Assembly (NCBI GenBank): GCA_022457155.1
Contig: JAJGOT010000001.1
Span: forward strand, 1,883,001-1,947,000
Reading direction: 5' to 3'
DNA from: Cladopsammia gracilis
Taxonomy: Eukaryota; Cnidaria; Anthozoa; Scleractinia; Dendrophylliidae
Length of the DNA stretch: 64,000 nucleotides
Part shown: positions 54,184-64,000 of the stretch, piece by piece
Layout: every line of letters starts with the position of its first letter
Numbering within the stretch: position 1 is the first letter of the stretch
Notes under the pieces: generated by a model
Database searches by the model: none
Told to the model about the DNA's origin: nothing
What the model saw: only the letters and a program-made list of their open reading frames with translations
Position numbers and translations under genes: made by a program

Positions 54184-54875
54184 GGTTACAGTGTACCTTC
54201 GGGGGCGTCTCCAGTATAACAGCTCTAGCGTCTTAAGATTACGCTTAACATACCTAAACCCAGATATCAAATTAAAGCTTATAGAGCTGGCTATCCAAAT
54301 ATGGAAACCATTTGGTAATGAAGTGAATTGTCGAATTTTTTACGACGTCTAAATTCGAACGTCCGAATCAGCTTTAAAACGCTATAACTCAAAGCGATTA
54401 TTGTATTTTGCTAATTTGATTTGTTCTCGGGTTTCCGGACAATAAGCGTTAAAAAAACGAAGTGAAAAGTTACAGAATATTTTCGAAGAAGGGAGAAAAA
54501 AAATTGGAATGATCGCACGGAAATGGCTCTTGACGAAAAAGTTTTCGGAAATAAGAAATTCGCCGACAGGTTTTTGTTCATTATATGTTAGCCTAGCTTC
54601 TGTCCAAATTTGAGGAAAATCGAACAAATTCCCTTTGAGTTGTAGCTCTTTAAAGTGTCCCCAACAAGCGAAAAATTAACTTTGAGAAAACAGCGCTTTA
54701 AAAAACATATCGCTTCATAAACAAACTCCGCCCACAAAAGTTATACCGTCATTTCTCCGTCAATTTTCACCATTTTTCGATAATTTTTTTTTGAATGAAA
54801 GTTTATTCTGTAAACTTTATTTTGACACCAAAAAAAAATTTCGACAAATTTTCGATCTGAAGGTACACTGTAACC
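54184..54875. mobile_element. MITE with TTAA target duplication, GGTTACAGTGTACCTTC ends
   Basis: TTAA (54180-54183), GGTTACAGTGTACCTTC at the left, GAAGGTACACTGTAACC at the right, TTAA (54876-54879). The equivalent site upstream of gene B (51309-51318, GATGTTTTAAAAG) is empty. A second copy is at 58888-59610 in opposite orientation. Probably piggyBac-type. No transposase ORF. Confidence 0.9.
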
Positions 54876-55459
54876 TTAAACATAGCACATATACACAGCA
54901 TAGGTGTGTCAGGAAACCACAAATATTTTCATGTAACTTTGAATTTGCACCTGCAAAGCTGTGTGCACCCTCATACAATAGCAAGACGTAACTTACTGAT
55001 GTAGACGAAAATAACGGTCGATTGTACCTATTGGAATATATGAAAATAGGTGATAAACAAGTTAATAAGGACAGAAAAGACGGTATCAAACTGTTCACAC
55101 TTTCGTCAAACTTATAACGATTTAAGATCTACCAAATGCTGTTCATTTCGTTAAGTGACGACCAATGATCAGAGGTAATGTAGGTATGAACGTTGATCAA
55201 ATTTCATTGCATCAATGTTACTTGAATTTTAAACTGTGTGCACAGAATAACATTAGAAGAAAGTTGTTTCAACCCCGGGAAGATGCTTCGCACGGCTTTA
55301 TTAGATCTTCCCAGATCTTCTCGGGCTGTGTTCTACAGGTCCCGATTCCCAAATGTAAAGCAAAGATTCTGACCGGATGTAAAAACTCACATTAATCGGA
55401 CCACAGAACCGTTCCACACGAAATAGTTGTAATTATAATAGTCATTTATTAGCTATTTG

Positions 55460-55589
55460 AATAGATCTTTTTTACCGATACGGCAGCCATATTGATTTTG
55501 CCCTCTGGGCATCCCATAATGACCAGTCATTATGGGATGCCCAGGGGGCAAAATCAATATGGCTGCCGTATCGATAACAATGTCTATTC
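55460..55589. mobile_element. Hairpin MITE, near-perfect palindrome (copy 2)
   Basis: GATACGGCAGCCATATTGAT runs into a mirrored GCCCTCTGGGCATCCCATAA with almost no loop; arms of about 50 bp. It is paralogous to 52322-52490. Confidence 0.9.
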
Positions 55590-56189
55590 TTCAGCCATTA
55601 ATTCCTGAACAATGAACAGAATATCTTAAAGCGCATATGAACCGAAAATTCTTTTTGTGTAGTTATAAAATTTACCCTTTGAAACACAAGATTCCAAAGT
55701 TTGAGACGTTTAAGGTAAAAATTTTTGAAGTTACAAGCGCTCAAAGTTGTGCGATTTTACCCTAATAAATAGTCACAAAATTCAAGGCACTGGGTCGAGT
55801 TGTGACGTCATGTGACGTAATGTTGGTTGCAGAAAATGTCTTCGATTTCACGTATTCCGGAATAAGAATATAAAGAATGGTAACAAAAAAAATGCGTTTT
55901 TTCGGGATTTGGAAGCCCTAGAAAACTGAACATCTCCTATTGCCGTATTATGAGCATGTTTTGCTAGGAAGATTTATACTGTAAGTGTGCCTCGACAAGA
56001 TAAAGAAAAGACTATAGCGTTTTTTATTTTTTTTCCGGAATGCGGTCAATCGAATTTGACCACGGTGTCCTTTGCAAATGCTAGCTATCCAACTTCATCG
56101 TGTCACTCTTGCTCCGTCCCCGTGTACCCCGCGTACCAATTATCACTTGGGCAATGAAAGGCCATGGTTTTGGCGGATTCATAAAAAAT
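55590..56189. other. Intergenic sequence without recognised features
   Basis: No family-like ORF or repeat edges. Confidence 0.45.
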
Positions 56190-56560
56190 GTAAAAAGCCA
56201 TATTCAGCGGATGCAAATACTTCTCAGTGAGCCGTAGTACCGTTTTCATATCGTTCTTTATAGGTTAATTTTGGGACAAGATGTTAGCTTGTTTGGAACG
56301 AAATGATCGAAAAGGAATAGAGTTTGTGGCGAACGCCGGGGACACCGCGTTAACATGCCACCGTGAGTTTATTTCGTACCTGTATGAGAATGTCGATCCG
56401 GCAGAGCTATACCGGAATAACCTCGTACTCACTCACGGGTATGCCCGGAGGTATGAGATTTTGGTCGGATACGGTATGTAACTAAAACATAGAATCACAG
56501 AGGAAACCGGAATAAACTCGTATAATTATGCAAGTCGGCATACCGGCCGATTGCACTTAA
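56190..56560. repeat. Short partial copy of the 36745-38490 block
   Basis: CAGCGGATGCAAATACTTCT, GAGCCGTAGTACCGTTTTCAT and GATCCGGCAGAGCTATACCGG resemble the start and end phrases of the duplicated block, with most of the middle missing. Confidence 0.6.
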
Positions 56561-58100
56561 ACACTCCCTTAGAGGCAATTTCGTTAGAATGTACGCTTTT
56601 CTTTTCTGAATATGTATTACCATTAAACTGATCAACATTAAGCTTATGTTAAAACAGGGGGCCCAAGCTAAAACTGATGAAAGCAACGCATTGTTCCAGG
56701 CATCGAATTTATAACGACAAGGGCAAAATTGCTTATATGGAAATGCCACAAACGCTATTTAATTGACAGAAATACGAATTCATACAGTTCATAATACAAA
56801 TGATACATCGCCTTGTTTCTGTGTTGTATTTTCAGGCTTTTGGGGCTCATTCGAAGCGAGAAACATGCGGTATTCTCATTTCGCCTGATTTAACAAGATA
56901 ATGGCCAAACTAAAAGGCGAGTGTTTGCCGACGTCATTGTTTACATTTTGCTTCATTAGCATACGAATTAACGCAGAGAATTGATGGCACCACCGTGCTA
57001 GCTCGTGCTAAATACGAATTGACTTTAAAAGTTGAAAGAGCTTGGTAAACTTAGTCGTCTTCGCAATTTTTCTTCATGAAATCTTTAATAAAATATCTGC
57101 TATCAAAAACTACAAAATTGTTGGGTGGCAAAAGTGCTCATGAATCATACATTCTTTGTCTTTGTAAAATTTTTGAGTTTTTAAAACAGCATTGCACGAA
57201 GTGTATCTAGTATATCGGGCTCAAATTTTCAGAGAAATCTAATTGTGCTATGCCCTTTCAATAATGGTAAAGAAAGATTCGCCTATCCAAGAGACGAATT
57301 ATTACGCAATCGTCTAGGTGTAAATTTAAACCGGACCGATTTGGCCGGATGACTCAAATACGAATCTTTGAAGTTAGCCAGTAAAGGACTGGGGAGATCG
57401 AGGAAATAGGCATCCCAAGGAACCTTGCGAACAAATTAGAGAAAACTATGTAAAAAACCGTCTTCGTTATCCGTCTAGATGTAAATTTCGAGACGTGAAG
57501 ACCTGCTGACAGACGAAACTTAGTTCCATAATTTGTGCATTCATCGGGAAAAAAATAGGTATCGATCCCCATTGGGCATCCCCGGAAACCTTGCAAACAA
57601 ATAGAAACCAGTACTCTCTGTCTCAGACGAATAATTTGTCTTTGGTAACACAGCGCCAGAACGTTTGCATATGCGTAAACTTCAAGCACTTCCGGTCCGG
57701 TAAACTACCAGGGCCAGCTGTGGTACGTGTGGTAGGGAGTTTTCCGAATAAATTTGGCAAATAAGTCGTAAATTTCATCTAAAGTTTTAATTTCCTGTCT
57801 CTCGTGCTCATATTTATTATTTCGGGAGGAATGTTTTGCTGAAAATAATCTCTCTACCGGGTCTGTTCACTATGCCCCTGACGAGAATGACAGACCTTCT
57901 GAGAAGATAAATATATTTTCATATCAATCTATGTTGTTTATTAATACGTTTTAGTGAGCTCACTAAAGTACATGTTATGAATTTAAAATTATTAATGATC
58001 AATATTAGTTTATTTATGTTTATGTTTGGTTTGTTTTTAATCAAAATGCTTACGGCGTTTTTTTAACTCCTTCAATTCATCTTCTTGCGTTTCTACATTT
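56561..58100. other. Intergenic sequence with one direct repeat of about 165 bp
   Basis: CGTCTAGGTGTAAATTT and GCATCCCAAGGAACCTTGCG near 57310-57430 recur as CGTCTAGATGTAAATTTCG and GCATCCCCGGAAACCTTGCA near 57470-57600. Otherwise nothing is recognised. No host gene was found between gene B and gene A. Confidence 0.5.
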
Positions 58101-58109
58101 CTCCTTAAC

Positions 58110-58680
58110 TTGGGAAACGCAACTTTGGAGATTTGCGCAGGTTTGGGAGCATTTTCTTCTCCCAGAAATTCGAGTTCGTGTTTGTTTTTTTCAAGGAGCA
58201 TTACTTTAGGTGTACAAAATTTCAAGCGAATTTCAGGGCTCGATAAGGTTAATCAACGACATGTTCTACAATACACAATTGAAATTATTTTGATTTTATT
58301 AGCGGTAAACATTTTACAAACCAATTTGGCGTATTACACAAACTATCAGCTTTTCGGCTGATTTCTATATATTCTATATTTCTGTATAAATCACAGCATA
58401 CAAAATGTAGATCTCTTATAAATGGTTAAGTTGCAATATGGGATACACTAAATTGAAATCTACCGTAACTAAAATGCATTCTTCGACTCCAAGCTCTAAT
58501 GTCGACACACAATCAGTTATTTCCCCCTCTAGTATCCACACAAGAAAACAACTTCAAGTTTCTTTTCTTTGCTCTTGTGAGTTGTATCAACAAAGTATGT
58601 AATATAACGAGAGAAAATTGCGCTTATCACAGATGCACACTTGAGAGCTGAAATTGCCTGGCTGGAACCGGCTTTAAGCC
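58110..58680. repeat. Dispersed repeat and paralogue of the gene C far-upstream region
   Basis: 58110-58260 (CAACTTTGGAGATTTGCGCAGG, GTACAAAATTTCAAG, TTAATCAACGACATGTTCTAC) recurs at 62440-62600. 58285-58680 (GATTTTATTAGCGGTAAAC, ATACAAAATGTAGAT, GAGAGCTGAAATTGCC) resembles 41405-41835, marking the far end of the B/C block duplication. Confidence 0.65.
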
Positions 58681-58887
58681 TGATTTTCGGCACTAGCGGC
58701 ATAAACACAAGCATAAGCGGAAGCATAACTACAGCTCATATGTGCAGTGTAAACGGAGGTGAAAACGGAGCCGACTTATATAATAGACCTGCCAAGTCTG
58801 TCTCACGCCTGCGAGTCCAAAACCCCGATCTCACGACTACGGAGCAATTTCTCACGCCTGACTTACAGATTGAGCTATCAGCCTTAC

Positions 58888-59610
58888 GGTTACAGTGTAC
58901 CTTCAGATCGAAAATTTATTGAAATTTTTTTTTTTGGCGTTAAAATTAAGTTTACAGAATGAACTTTCATCCAAAAAAAAAAAAGTATCGAAAAATAGTG
59001 AAAATTGACGGAGAAATGACGGTATAACTTTTGTGGGCGGAGTTTGTTTATTAAGCGATATGTTTTTTTAAGCGCCGTTTTCTCAAAGTTAATTTTTCGC
59101 TTGTTGGGGACACTTTAAAGAGCTACAACTCAAAGGAAATTTGTTCGATTTTCCTCAAATTTGGACAGAAGCGAGGCTAACATATAGTCAACAAAAACGT
59201 GTCGGCGAATTTTTTAATTCCTAAAACTTTTTCGTCAAGAGGCATTTCCGTGCGATCATTCCAATTTTTTTTCTCCCCTTTTCGAAAATATTTTGTAACT
59301 TTTCACTGCAATTGAATATGGAAAATCGCCGACACGTTTTTTTAGCGCTTCGCGTCCGGAAATCCGAGAACAAATCAAATTAGCAAAATATAATAATCGC
59401 TTTGAGTTATAGCGTTTTAAAGCTGATTCGGACGTTCGAATTTAGATGTCGTAAAAAATTCGACAATTCATTTTATTACCAAATGGTTTCCATATTTAGA
59501 TAGCCAGCTCTATAAGCTTTAATTTGATATCGGGGTTTAGGTATATTAAGCGTAATCTAAAGACGCTAGAGCTGTTATACTGGAGACACCCCCGAAGGTA
59601 CACTGTAACC
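58888..59610. mobile_element. MITE, GGTTACAGTGTACCTTC ends (copy 2, opposite orientation)
   Basis: Flanked by TTAC (58884-58887) and TTAA (59611-59614), i.e. a TTAA duplication with one change. The body is the reverse complement of 54184-54875, with small indels. Confidence 0.88.
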
Positions 59611-59927
59611 TTAACTGATCGCACAATCCAATTAAAATTATATTTGCGTTCATGAACATCTTCGGAATAGATCGGGTTCCCTTCGGATTTGGTCGGGTCG
59701 CCTTCGGAAATCCAGGCACTCCCACGAAAAAATTCTCACGCCTGTCACTCGGAAAAAGTTGGCAGGTACAGAAAACGGAGCCGACATATATCAGCATAAG
59801 TATAAGCATAAGTATAAGCGAAACCATATGGTAAAAAGGATAATTTTTATTCTTATTTCAATGTTCGTTTTTTACTTGACACAAATTATTTTGCTTTTGC
59901 CGCTAGTGAAAACCAAGCTTTAATCTC

Positions 59928-60328
59928 CTAGGTACTTGGTGTATCCCTGATCATGATGTATGGTACTTCATGTATCCCTTATTGTAATGTATGTAGATAT
60001 ATTGCAGTGTAATTTAGGGTCGGATTACAGTATCTAGGGTTGAAGCACTGATTTTAGTATATAGGTTTAAGCACTGATTCCAGTATTTCCAGTGTATCGA
60101 AAGGGTTAGTTCTTATATATGGTCTGGGCTAGCAGCATATTATCTTATATCCCTTAAAAATTACAGTTTCCGGCAGCTAGTCCTCGGTGGTGCAGTGGAT
60201 AGTGTGCATGGAGTAGATCATACGGCCCGGGTTCGATTCCCTATTCTGCTGCTTTTATCTTCTTTTTCTACTGAAATAAAAACTAAGTGTTTAAATACAA
60301 AATAATAAGGGATACACCAAGTACATAC
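59928..60328. mobile_element. MITE carrying a tRNA-like module (copy 2, 10-bp target duplication)
   Basis: CTTTAATCTC at 59918-59927 is repeated exactly at 60329-60338. Inverted ends GTACTTGGTGTATCCCT/AGGGATACACCAAGTAC. The internal A box TGGTGCAGTGG (60188-60198) and B box GGTTCGATTCC (60230-60240) are intact. It is almost identical to 21808-22208, which lies 38 kb away, so the family has been active recently. Confidence 0.9.
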
Positions 60329-60338
60329 CTTTAATCTC

Positions 60339-61146
60339 GCTTTACATGCTGGCTTGTCTACCTGATTTCTCACGCAAGGTTATGCAACGAATGGCCACGC
60401 TGTTTTGGGCAATTCTTGTTTCCCCTTTGTGCGAACTAAAACTCGATCAGGCTAATTCAATTCTACATGAAAGATAGTTATGTGTATTGAAGTCTGAGCA
60501 TCCGTGCACATGTTCTCTGGCATACATATTAAGACTAATGTGAGATTTGTTTCTTTTCTTTTCTGGCAAACAGATTCAAAGTTTTGAGTTTTTACTTCAA
60601 ATAACATCCTTTGAACTTCCTAAGCGAGATGGATGAGCAAAGAACGCCGTAAGAAAAAAATATATCTTTATCTACGATAGACTTTTACCGGTTTGAGAGC
60701 TGAATAAATCTGCAGAATTGAACCATTAATACCCTAATTTATAATATATACCGATTATTATTGATGCTGTGTTGGGACCGTTGTTATTTCCTGAACGATT
60801 TGACCGGATCGCTTCCATCCAGTTTTAAACTTGCAGTTGCTGTAACAAAAGAAACAAACAATTTACTGAAACACCTTAGAAATTAATTTGATAAAACACA
60901 TCAAGTAGTCCGTTTTGATACCATAATTAAAATATTATACGCACAGTTCAAAAAAGACAAAGTAGCACTTTTATAGAAATAATTCGAGAAGACACTTCGT
61001 GCAAAGTACTTTAATTTAATAACCATTCAAAGCAAGCACGCCATTTCTTCATCCAATTTTAATAAAAATTAAACCATTGCAATGGTGACTAGGCTCACAC
61101 GCCATGTCAGTTGCATGTTGCCTGTTTTCTGGCGTTTGATACTGTA
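60339..61146. other. 3' flank of gene A without recognised features
   Basis: AT-rich. No RNA gene, ORF or element edge is supported here. Confidence 0.45.
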
Positions 61147-61236
61147 TACAGCTATTTCAATTTAGGTTGTCGGACGCTTCAAGCGTACGCAACGAGACCG
61201 CAGGGTACTTTGGGATTTTTATGAATACGATAAATT
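61147..61236. repeat. Partial copy of the 23287-23550 MITE
   Basis: ACAGCTATTTCAATTTAGGT, TTCAAGCGTACGCAACGAGA and GATAAATTG match the left third of the 23287 element. The right end is replaced by the tandem repeat that follows. Confidence 0.8.
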
Positions 61237-61237
61237 G

Positions 61238-61349
61238 CGCGCCCCGCACCGGCTGAATGATTTCCCGCGCCTCGTACCGGCTGAATGATTTCCCGCGCCC
61301 CGCACCGGCTGAATGATTTCCCGCGCCCCGCACCGGCTTTACGATTTCC
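61238..61349. repeat. Four tandem 28-bp GC-rich units
   Basis: Unit CGCGCCCCGCACCGGCTGAA plus TGATTTCC, repeated four times with two to four substitutions. It lies downstream of gene A and is strikingly GC-rich against an AT-rich background. Confidence 0.9.
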
Positions 61350-61564
61350 TGATATTGGCAGCCTTTGCATTTTTTCTTGCGCTTAGCAAGGGCTTGCCTC
61401 TTAAAATGAACTGACCTTTCTAAGACCATTTTGTCGACAAAATTCCATTGTTTTAGAAATATACCAAATATTAGTTTTTTTCGTCATTTGATGTTAATAG
61501 GTAAGAAAGGGTTAATTGGTAAATTAAGTCATATTTAATGTTGATCAGTAATAAACTTACCTCA

Positions 61565-61820
61565 CTAAGCAATCGCTTCCAAATCAGGATCGATCTCTTC
61601 AATTCCTCGCTGCTGAAGGGCTTGCTTAGCCAGAAATTCTTCTCGTTTTATTTTTAGCTCTAGCAGTTTGGGTCGATCAGGTACAAGCCACGCCACAAAC
61701 TTGGTGACGCCGTACACAACGTACTGGAACAGAAACACGAAAGCCAATCTGGCGGCGATCACATGCCAGTACTGTTTGGTTACGTCATAAGGATTTTGCG
61801 ATTCATGGTAGCCTGGGTAT
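61565..61820 (-). CDS. Anoctamin gene A, exon 5 (TM10 and tail)
   Basis: The acceptor is TTCTTGCAG. One base completes Arg (AG|A), then Y-P-G-Y-H-E-S-Q-N-P-Y-D-V, YWHVIAARLAFVFLFQYVVY (TM10), W-L-V-P-D-R-P-K and a charged tail ending E-A-I-A-stop. 256 nt. The stop is followed after four bases by GAG|GTAAGT, so the exon probably continues only to 61561 and the transcript has an intron in its 3' UTR. The tail resembles that of gene D more than those of B or C. Confidence 0.93.
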
Positions 61821-62979
61821 CTGCAAGAAAAACCGGTTTGTTAAAGGGGCAATAGAACCGATTTTGCTATCACTCTGAATAACTAAAAAACACAGCGCTG
61901 AATAACGCTGAACGTTTTACGGTGCGAAACGCGGGAGGCCTCACGGGAGCCGGCGCTGACTGTGGCGGGTTACTTAAAATGACCGGCATTTATGGGGTTA
62001 TCCCGAACCATAACAAACCCAGGGGCAGATCTAGGCATCCTACTGATGAACAGTTACGACACAGATATATTTAGCAACAACTGTGATTTGCAGTCTGTCC
62101 ATTTGAATTGAATGACTAGTATTCTGCCAAAAAAATTTGTTTACGTCACCCTTCAGTTACGTCATTCCTTAAAGGTGCACCCCCTTCTTAGAAAAATCCT
62201 GGATCCGCCCCTGAAACCCGTTGGTTAAGCACCATGTTGCTTGGTTAAGGAAAGTTTGTGTTTATGAATAGCCAATACAATATTGTATCTAATTTTACTT
62301 GGAAGAATTTTTGTTAAAATCGGTAAAAGGACGAGATTTTATTTTGTGACTCATTCACATGCGTGATGGCTATAAAATTTTGGGAAAACTTACAGCTATC
62401 GTTCAGAAATAATAGGATGGCTTTTTATTTAACTGGGGAAAATGCAACTTTGGAGATTTGCGCAGGTTTTCGAGCATTTTTTAATGTTTGCAATGTGTGG
62501 TTTCTCCCAGAAATTCGGAGCATTACTTCAGGTGTACAAAATTTCAAGAGAATTTCAGGGCTCGATTTAGGTTAAATTAATCAACGACATGTTCTACTGG
62601 TCCTGAGGGAAAAGTGGATTTCTCAACAGTGCTGGAAATCATGTCATGATTTCTGAAAAATTCACGCAGTTTAGTGGGTATGGTTTAAATGCTTCTAAAA
62701 TTATTAACGTTCAAATTCAGCGCGGGTACTCCCCCCCCCCCCCAGAACCCCCCTCCCCCTCCCCCCTCCGGGGCCTGAATAGGGTTAAAGGTCCACCTGA
62801 TTTGTTTAAACTCGGTAAAAGACATGTGATTTGAAATCACCACTTATGCTTTGCAAACCCTTGTACGTCATTTATGCTTTTTATGCTTATGGATAGTGTC
62901 TCGATGAGGTGCAAAGTGCCAAATTATTATTTGTACGCGCCATATGCGATACTAGGCGCTCAAGAAAGTCCTTACTCAC
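61821..62979. other. Intron 4 of gene A
   Basis: Contains a copy of the 58110-type dispersed repeat (about 62440-62600) and a poly-C stretch with GAATAGGGTTAA at 62725-62788 like the right end of the 44273-44850 element. No exon-like sequence. Confidence 0.55.
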
Positions 62980-63388
62980 CTACAAAATTCGCTAGTGTAG
63001 TTTAACTCTGTGTATGCATATTGTTCGTCGGGTTTACCCCTCAAGTTGTACTTATCCCAGTCTGATATGTTGAAGAAGGCCAGGCTGTTATTCACGAAAC
63101 CCTTGAGTGTGCCGTCATCACTGTACGAGTAGCTGTAAACCAATCTAGGAATGAGCTCAGATGTAAAAGCGATCACAAACGCGTTGACCAAAACAGAAAG
63201 GCTTGTAATGGCATCCATGATTCGGAACCAGGCCCCAATGTCTTGAGCTCGGTTTGCGATTGGTCGACGGAATTGGCAGACAAAGTTTACAGCGTCCACA
63301 CGCAGCTCCATTGCACAGTTCAGCAAGGCAAACAGCGGGGCGAGAGGGAATGCCGCTACAAACATCGTCACAAAACCATACTGTAAAA
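62980..63388 (-). CDS. Anoctamin gene A, exon 4 (TM7-TM9)
   Basis: The acceptor is TTCTTACAG; two bases complete Val. It reads [45 protein letters not shown] and [18 protein letters not shown]. Glu and Asp of M-E-L-R-V-D match E734 and D738, so the site is intact here. The loop holds N-N-S, N-I-S and N-Y-T sequons. It ends E-F-C-R at GTAG|GTGAGT, phase 2. 409 nt, closest to the gene D pattern. Confidence 0.95.
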
Positions 63389-63474
63389 CTGTAAGAAATA
63401 TATGAATGAGCCGTGAATATTGCATTATAAGAACGTACCTTTGCGATTATGAACGTGCTTATATAGCGCGCATA

Positions 63475-63525
63475 TTGCATATATATATTGCATATTGCAT
63501 ATATATTGCATATTGCCTATACATT
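63475..63525. repeat. Simple repeat TATATTGCATATTGCA
   Basis: Short alternating TATATATTGCATATTGCA units in the intron between exons 3 and 4 of gene A. Confidence 0.8.
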
Positions 63526-63798
63526 TCGTCCACAAGGATCATCAAATTGGTGGCTCCTCCCCCTTACCCTGCAAGAAATTGGATACTCTTCAAGAGCACT
63601 TGTTTAAGACCACTTCCTAATAACAACTTGTCTGAGGGCTTTGACATCACTGACAGCAAAGGTAAAAACCAGGTCAACATCGCAAAACCAGGTGAAATGA
63701 CTAAATTGGTATTTCGCGTGAGCTACAAAAAACGTCTGTCACTCACCTAGTTACTAAGCGAAATTCGTACAATCTAAATCGGCCCTTGATTATCTTAC

Positions 63799-63926
63799 CG
63801 ACTTCCAGATACTCCCAAAACATGTGATGTTCTGGCAGAGCGCTCAGTTTGAAGTCTTCTTCCCATTGAGGAATCTCTATGGTTTCCTTTTTAGCCTGAC
63901 GCAACTTCCACCATTTCTTCAGGCCG
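63799..63926 (-). CDS. Anoctamin gene A, exon 3 (TM6-TM7 linker)
   Basis: The acceptor is TTTTCATGTAG. One base completes Pro, then G-L-K-K-W-W-K-L-R-Q-A-K-K-E, I-P-Q-W-E-E-D-F-K-L and EHHMFWEYLEV. E-Y-L-E keeps both E702 and E705. 128 nt, donor G|GTAAGATA, phase 1. The giant exon 2 and exon 1 of gene A must lie to the right of this window; no other part of them is visible. Confidence 0.93.
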
Positions 63927-64000
63927 CTACATGAAAAGATGAACAAAGTAAAATCATTATAGGCACTACTTTGTTGTTTAAAAAGTCTCTATGGGTCTAT

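Noticed and set aside
56281..56481. 66-codon plus-strand ORF upstream of gene B
   Set aside because: It overlaps a degenerate copy of a repeated block found elsewhere without this frame, and shows no known motif.

Overview
This window is animal nuclear DNA. Its genes have GT-AG introns, it is AT-rich with long non-coding stretches, and it is dense in foldback/MITE elements, tRNA-derived SINE-like modules and LINE and Penelope remnants. Several repeat families look like ones I associate with stony corals and other anthozoans, so an anthozoan cnidarian, most likely a scleractinian coral, is the best guess. This rests on pattern recognition and not on a search.

All recognisable host genes are on the minus strand and belong to one family: a head-to-tail tandem array of anoctamin (TMEM16) genes. 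From right to left they are: gene A (only exons 3-5, 61565-63926; its 5' part lies beyond the right edge); gene B (43538-51223, complete, about 885 aa); gene C (about 25172-36288, about 879 aa to its first stop); and gene D (1266-17789, about 878-890 aa, with two possible first exons). The names A-D are mine. B, C and D share one layout: a short first exon carrying the I-D-Y-V-L-V-Y-E motif, one giant exon of 1.46-1.59 kb encoding the rest of the cytosolic dimerisation domain through TM6, a small TM6-TM7 linker exon, a 0.4 kb exon for TM7-TM9, and a last exon for TM10 and the tail. Intron phases (0, 2, 1, 2) are the same wherever they can be compared.

The main biological observation concerns the Ca2+ site. 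Using mouse TMEM16A numbering, genes A and D keep E702, E705, E734 and D738. Genes B and C have E705 to Q and E734 to R, and B, C and D all have Gly at the N650 position. The B/C branch therefore has a substantially rebuilt Ca2+ pocket and may be Ca2+-independent or constitutively gated. B and C also have extra candidate exons: phase-0 cassettes in intron 1 of both, and a symmetric 195-nt exon in B. C has an in-frame TAG followed by a long open tail.

The non-coding part is built from transposons. Intron 2 of gene D contains a 7.75 kb insertion (3803-11557) with Mutator-like ends and a 9-bp target duplication, itself carrying nested elements. The B and C upstream regions (about 51.2-58.7 kb and 36.3-41.9 kb) are an old block duplication. 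Because the two sides are paralogous, several insertions can be read against empty sites (TA, TTAA and 8-bp duplications). At least three inverted-repeat elements carry tRNA-like cores with pol III A and B boxes. A decayed anoctamin first exon (about 53.94-54.09 kb) marks a lost or partial further copy.

Limits: exon boundaries come from reading splice sites and conserved protein sequence by eye. Repeat edges without a named target duplication are approximate.
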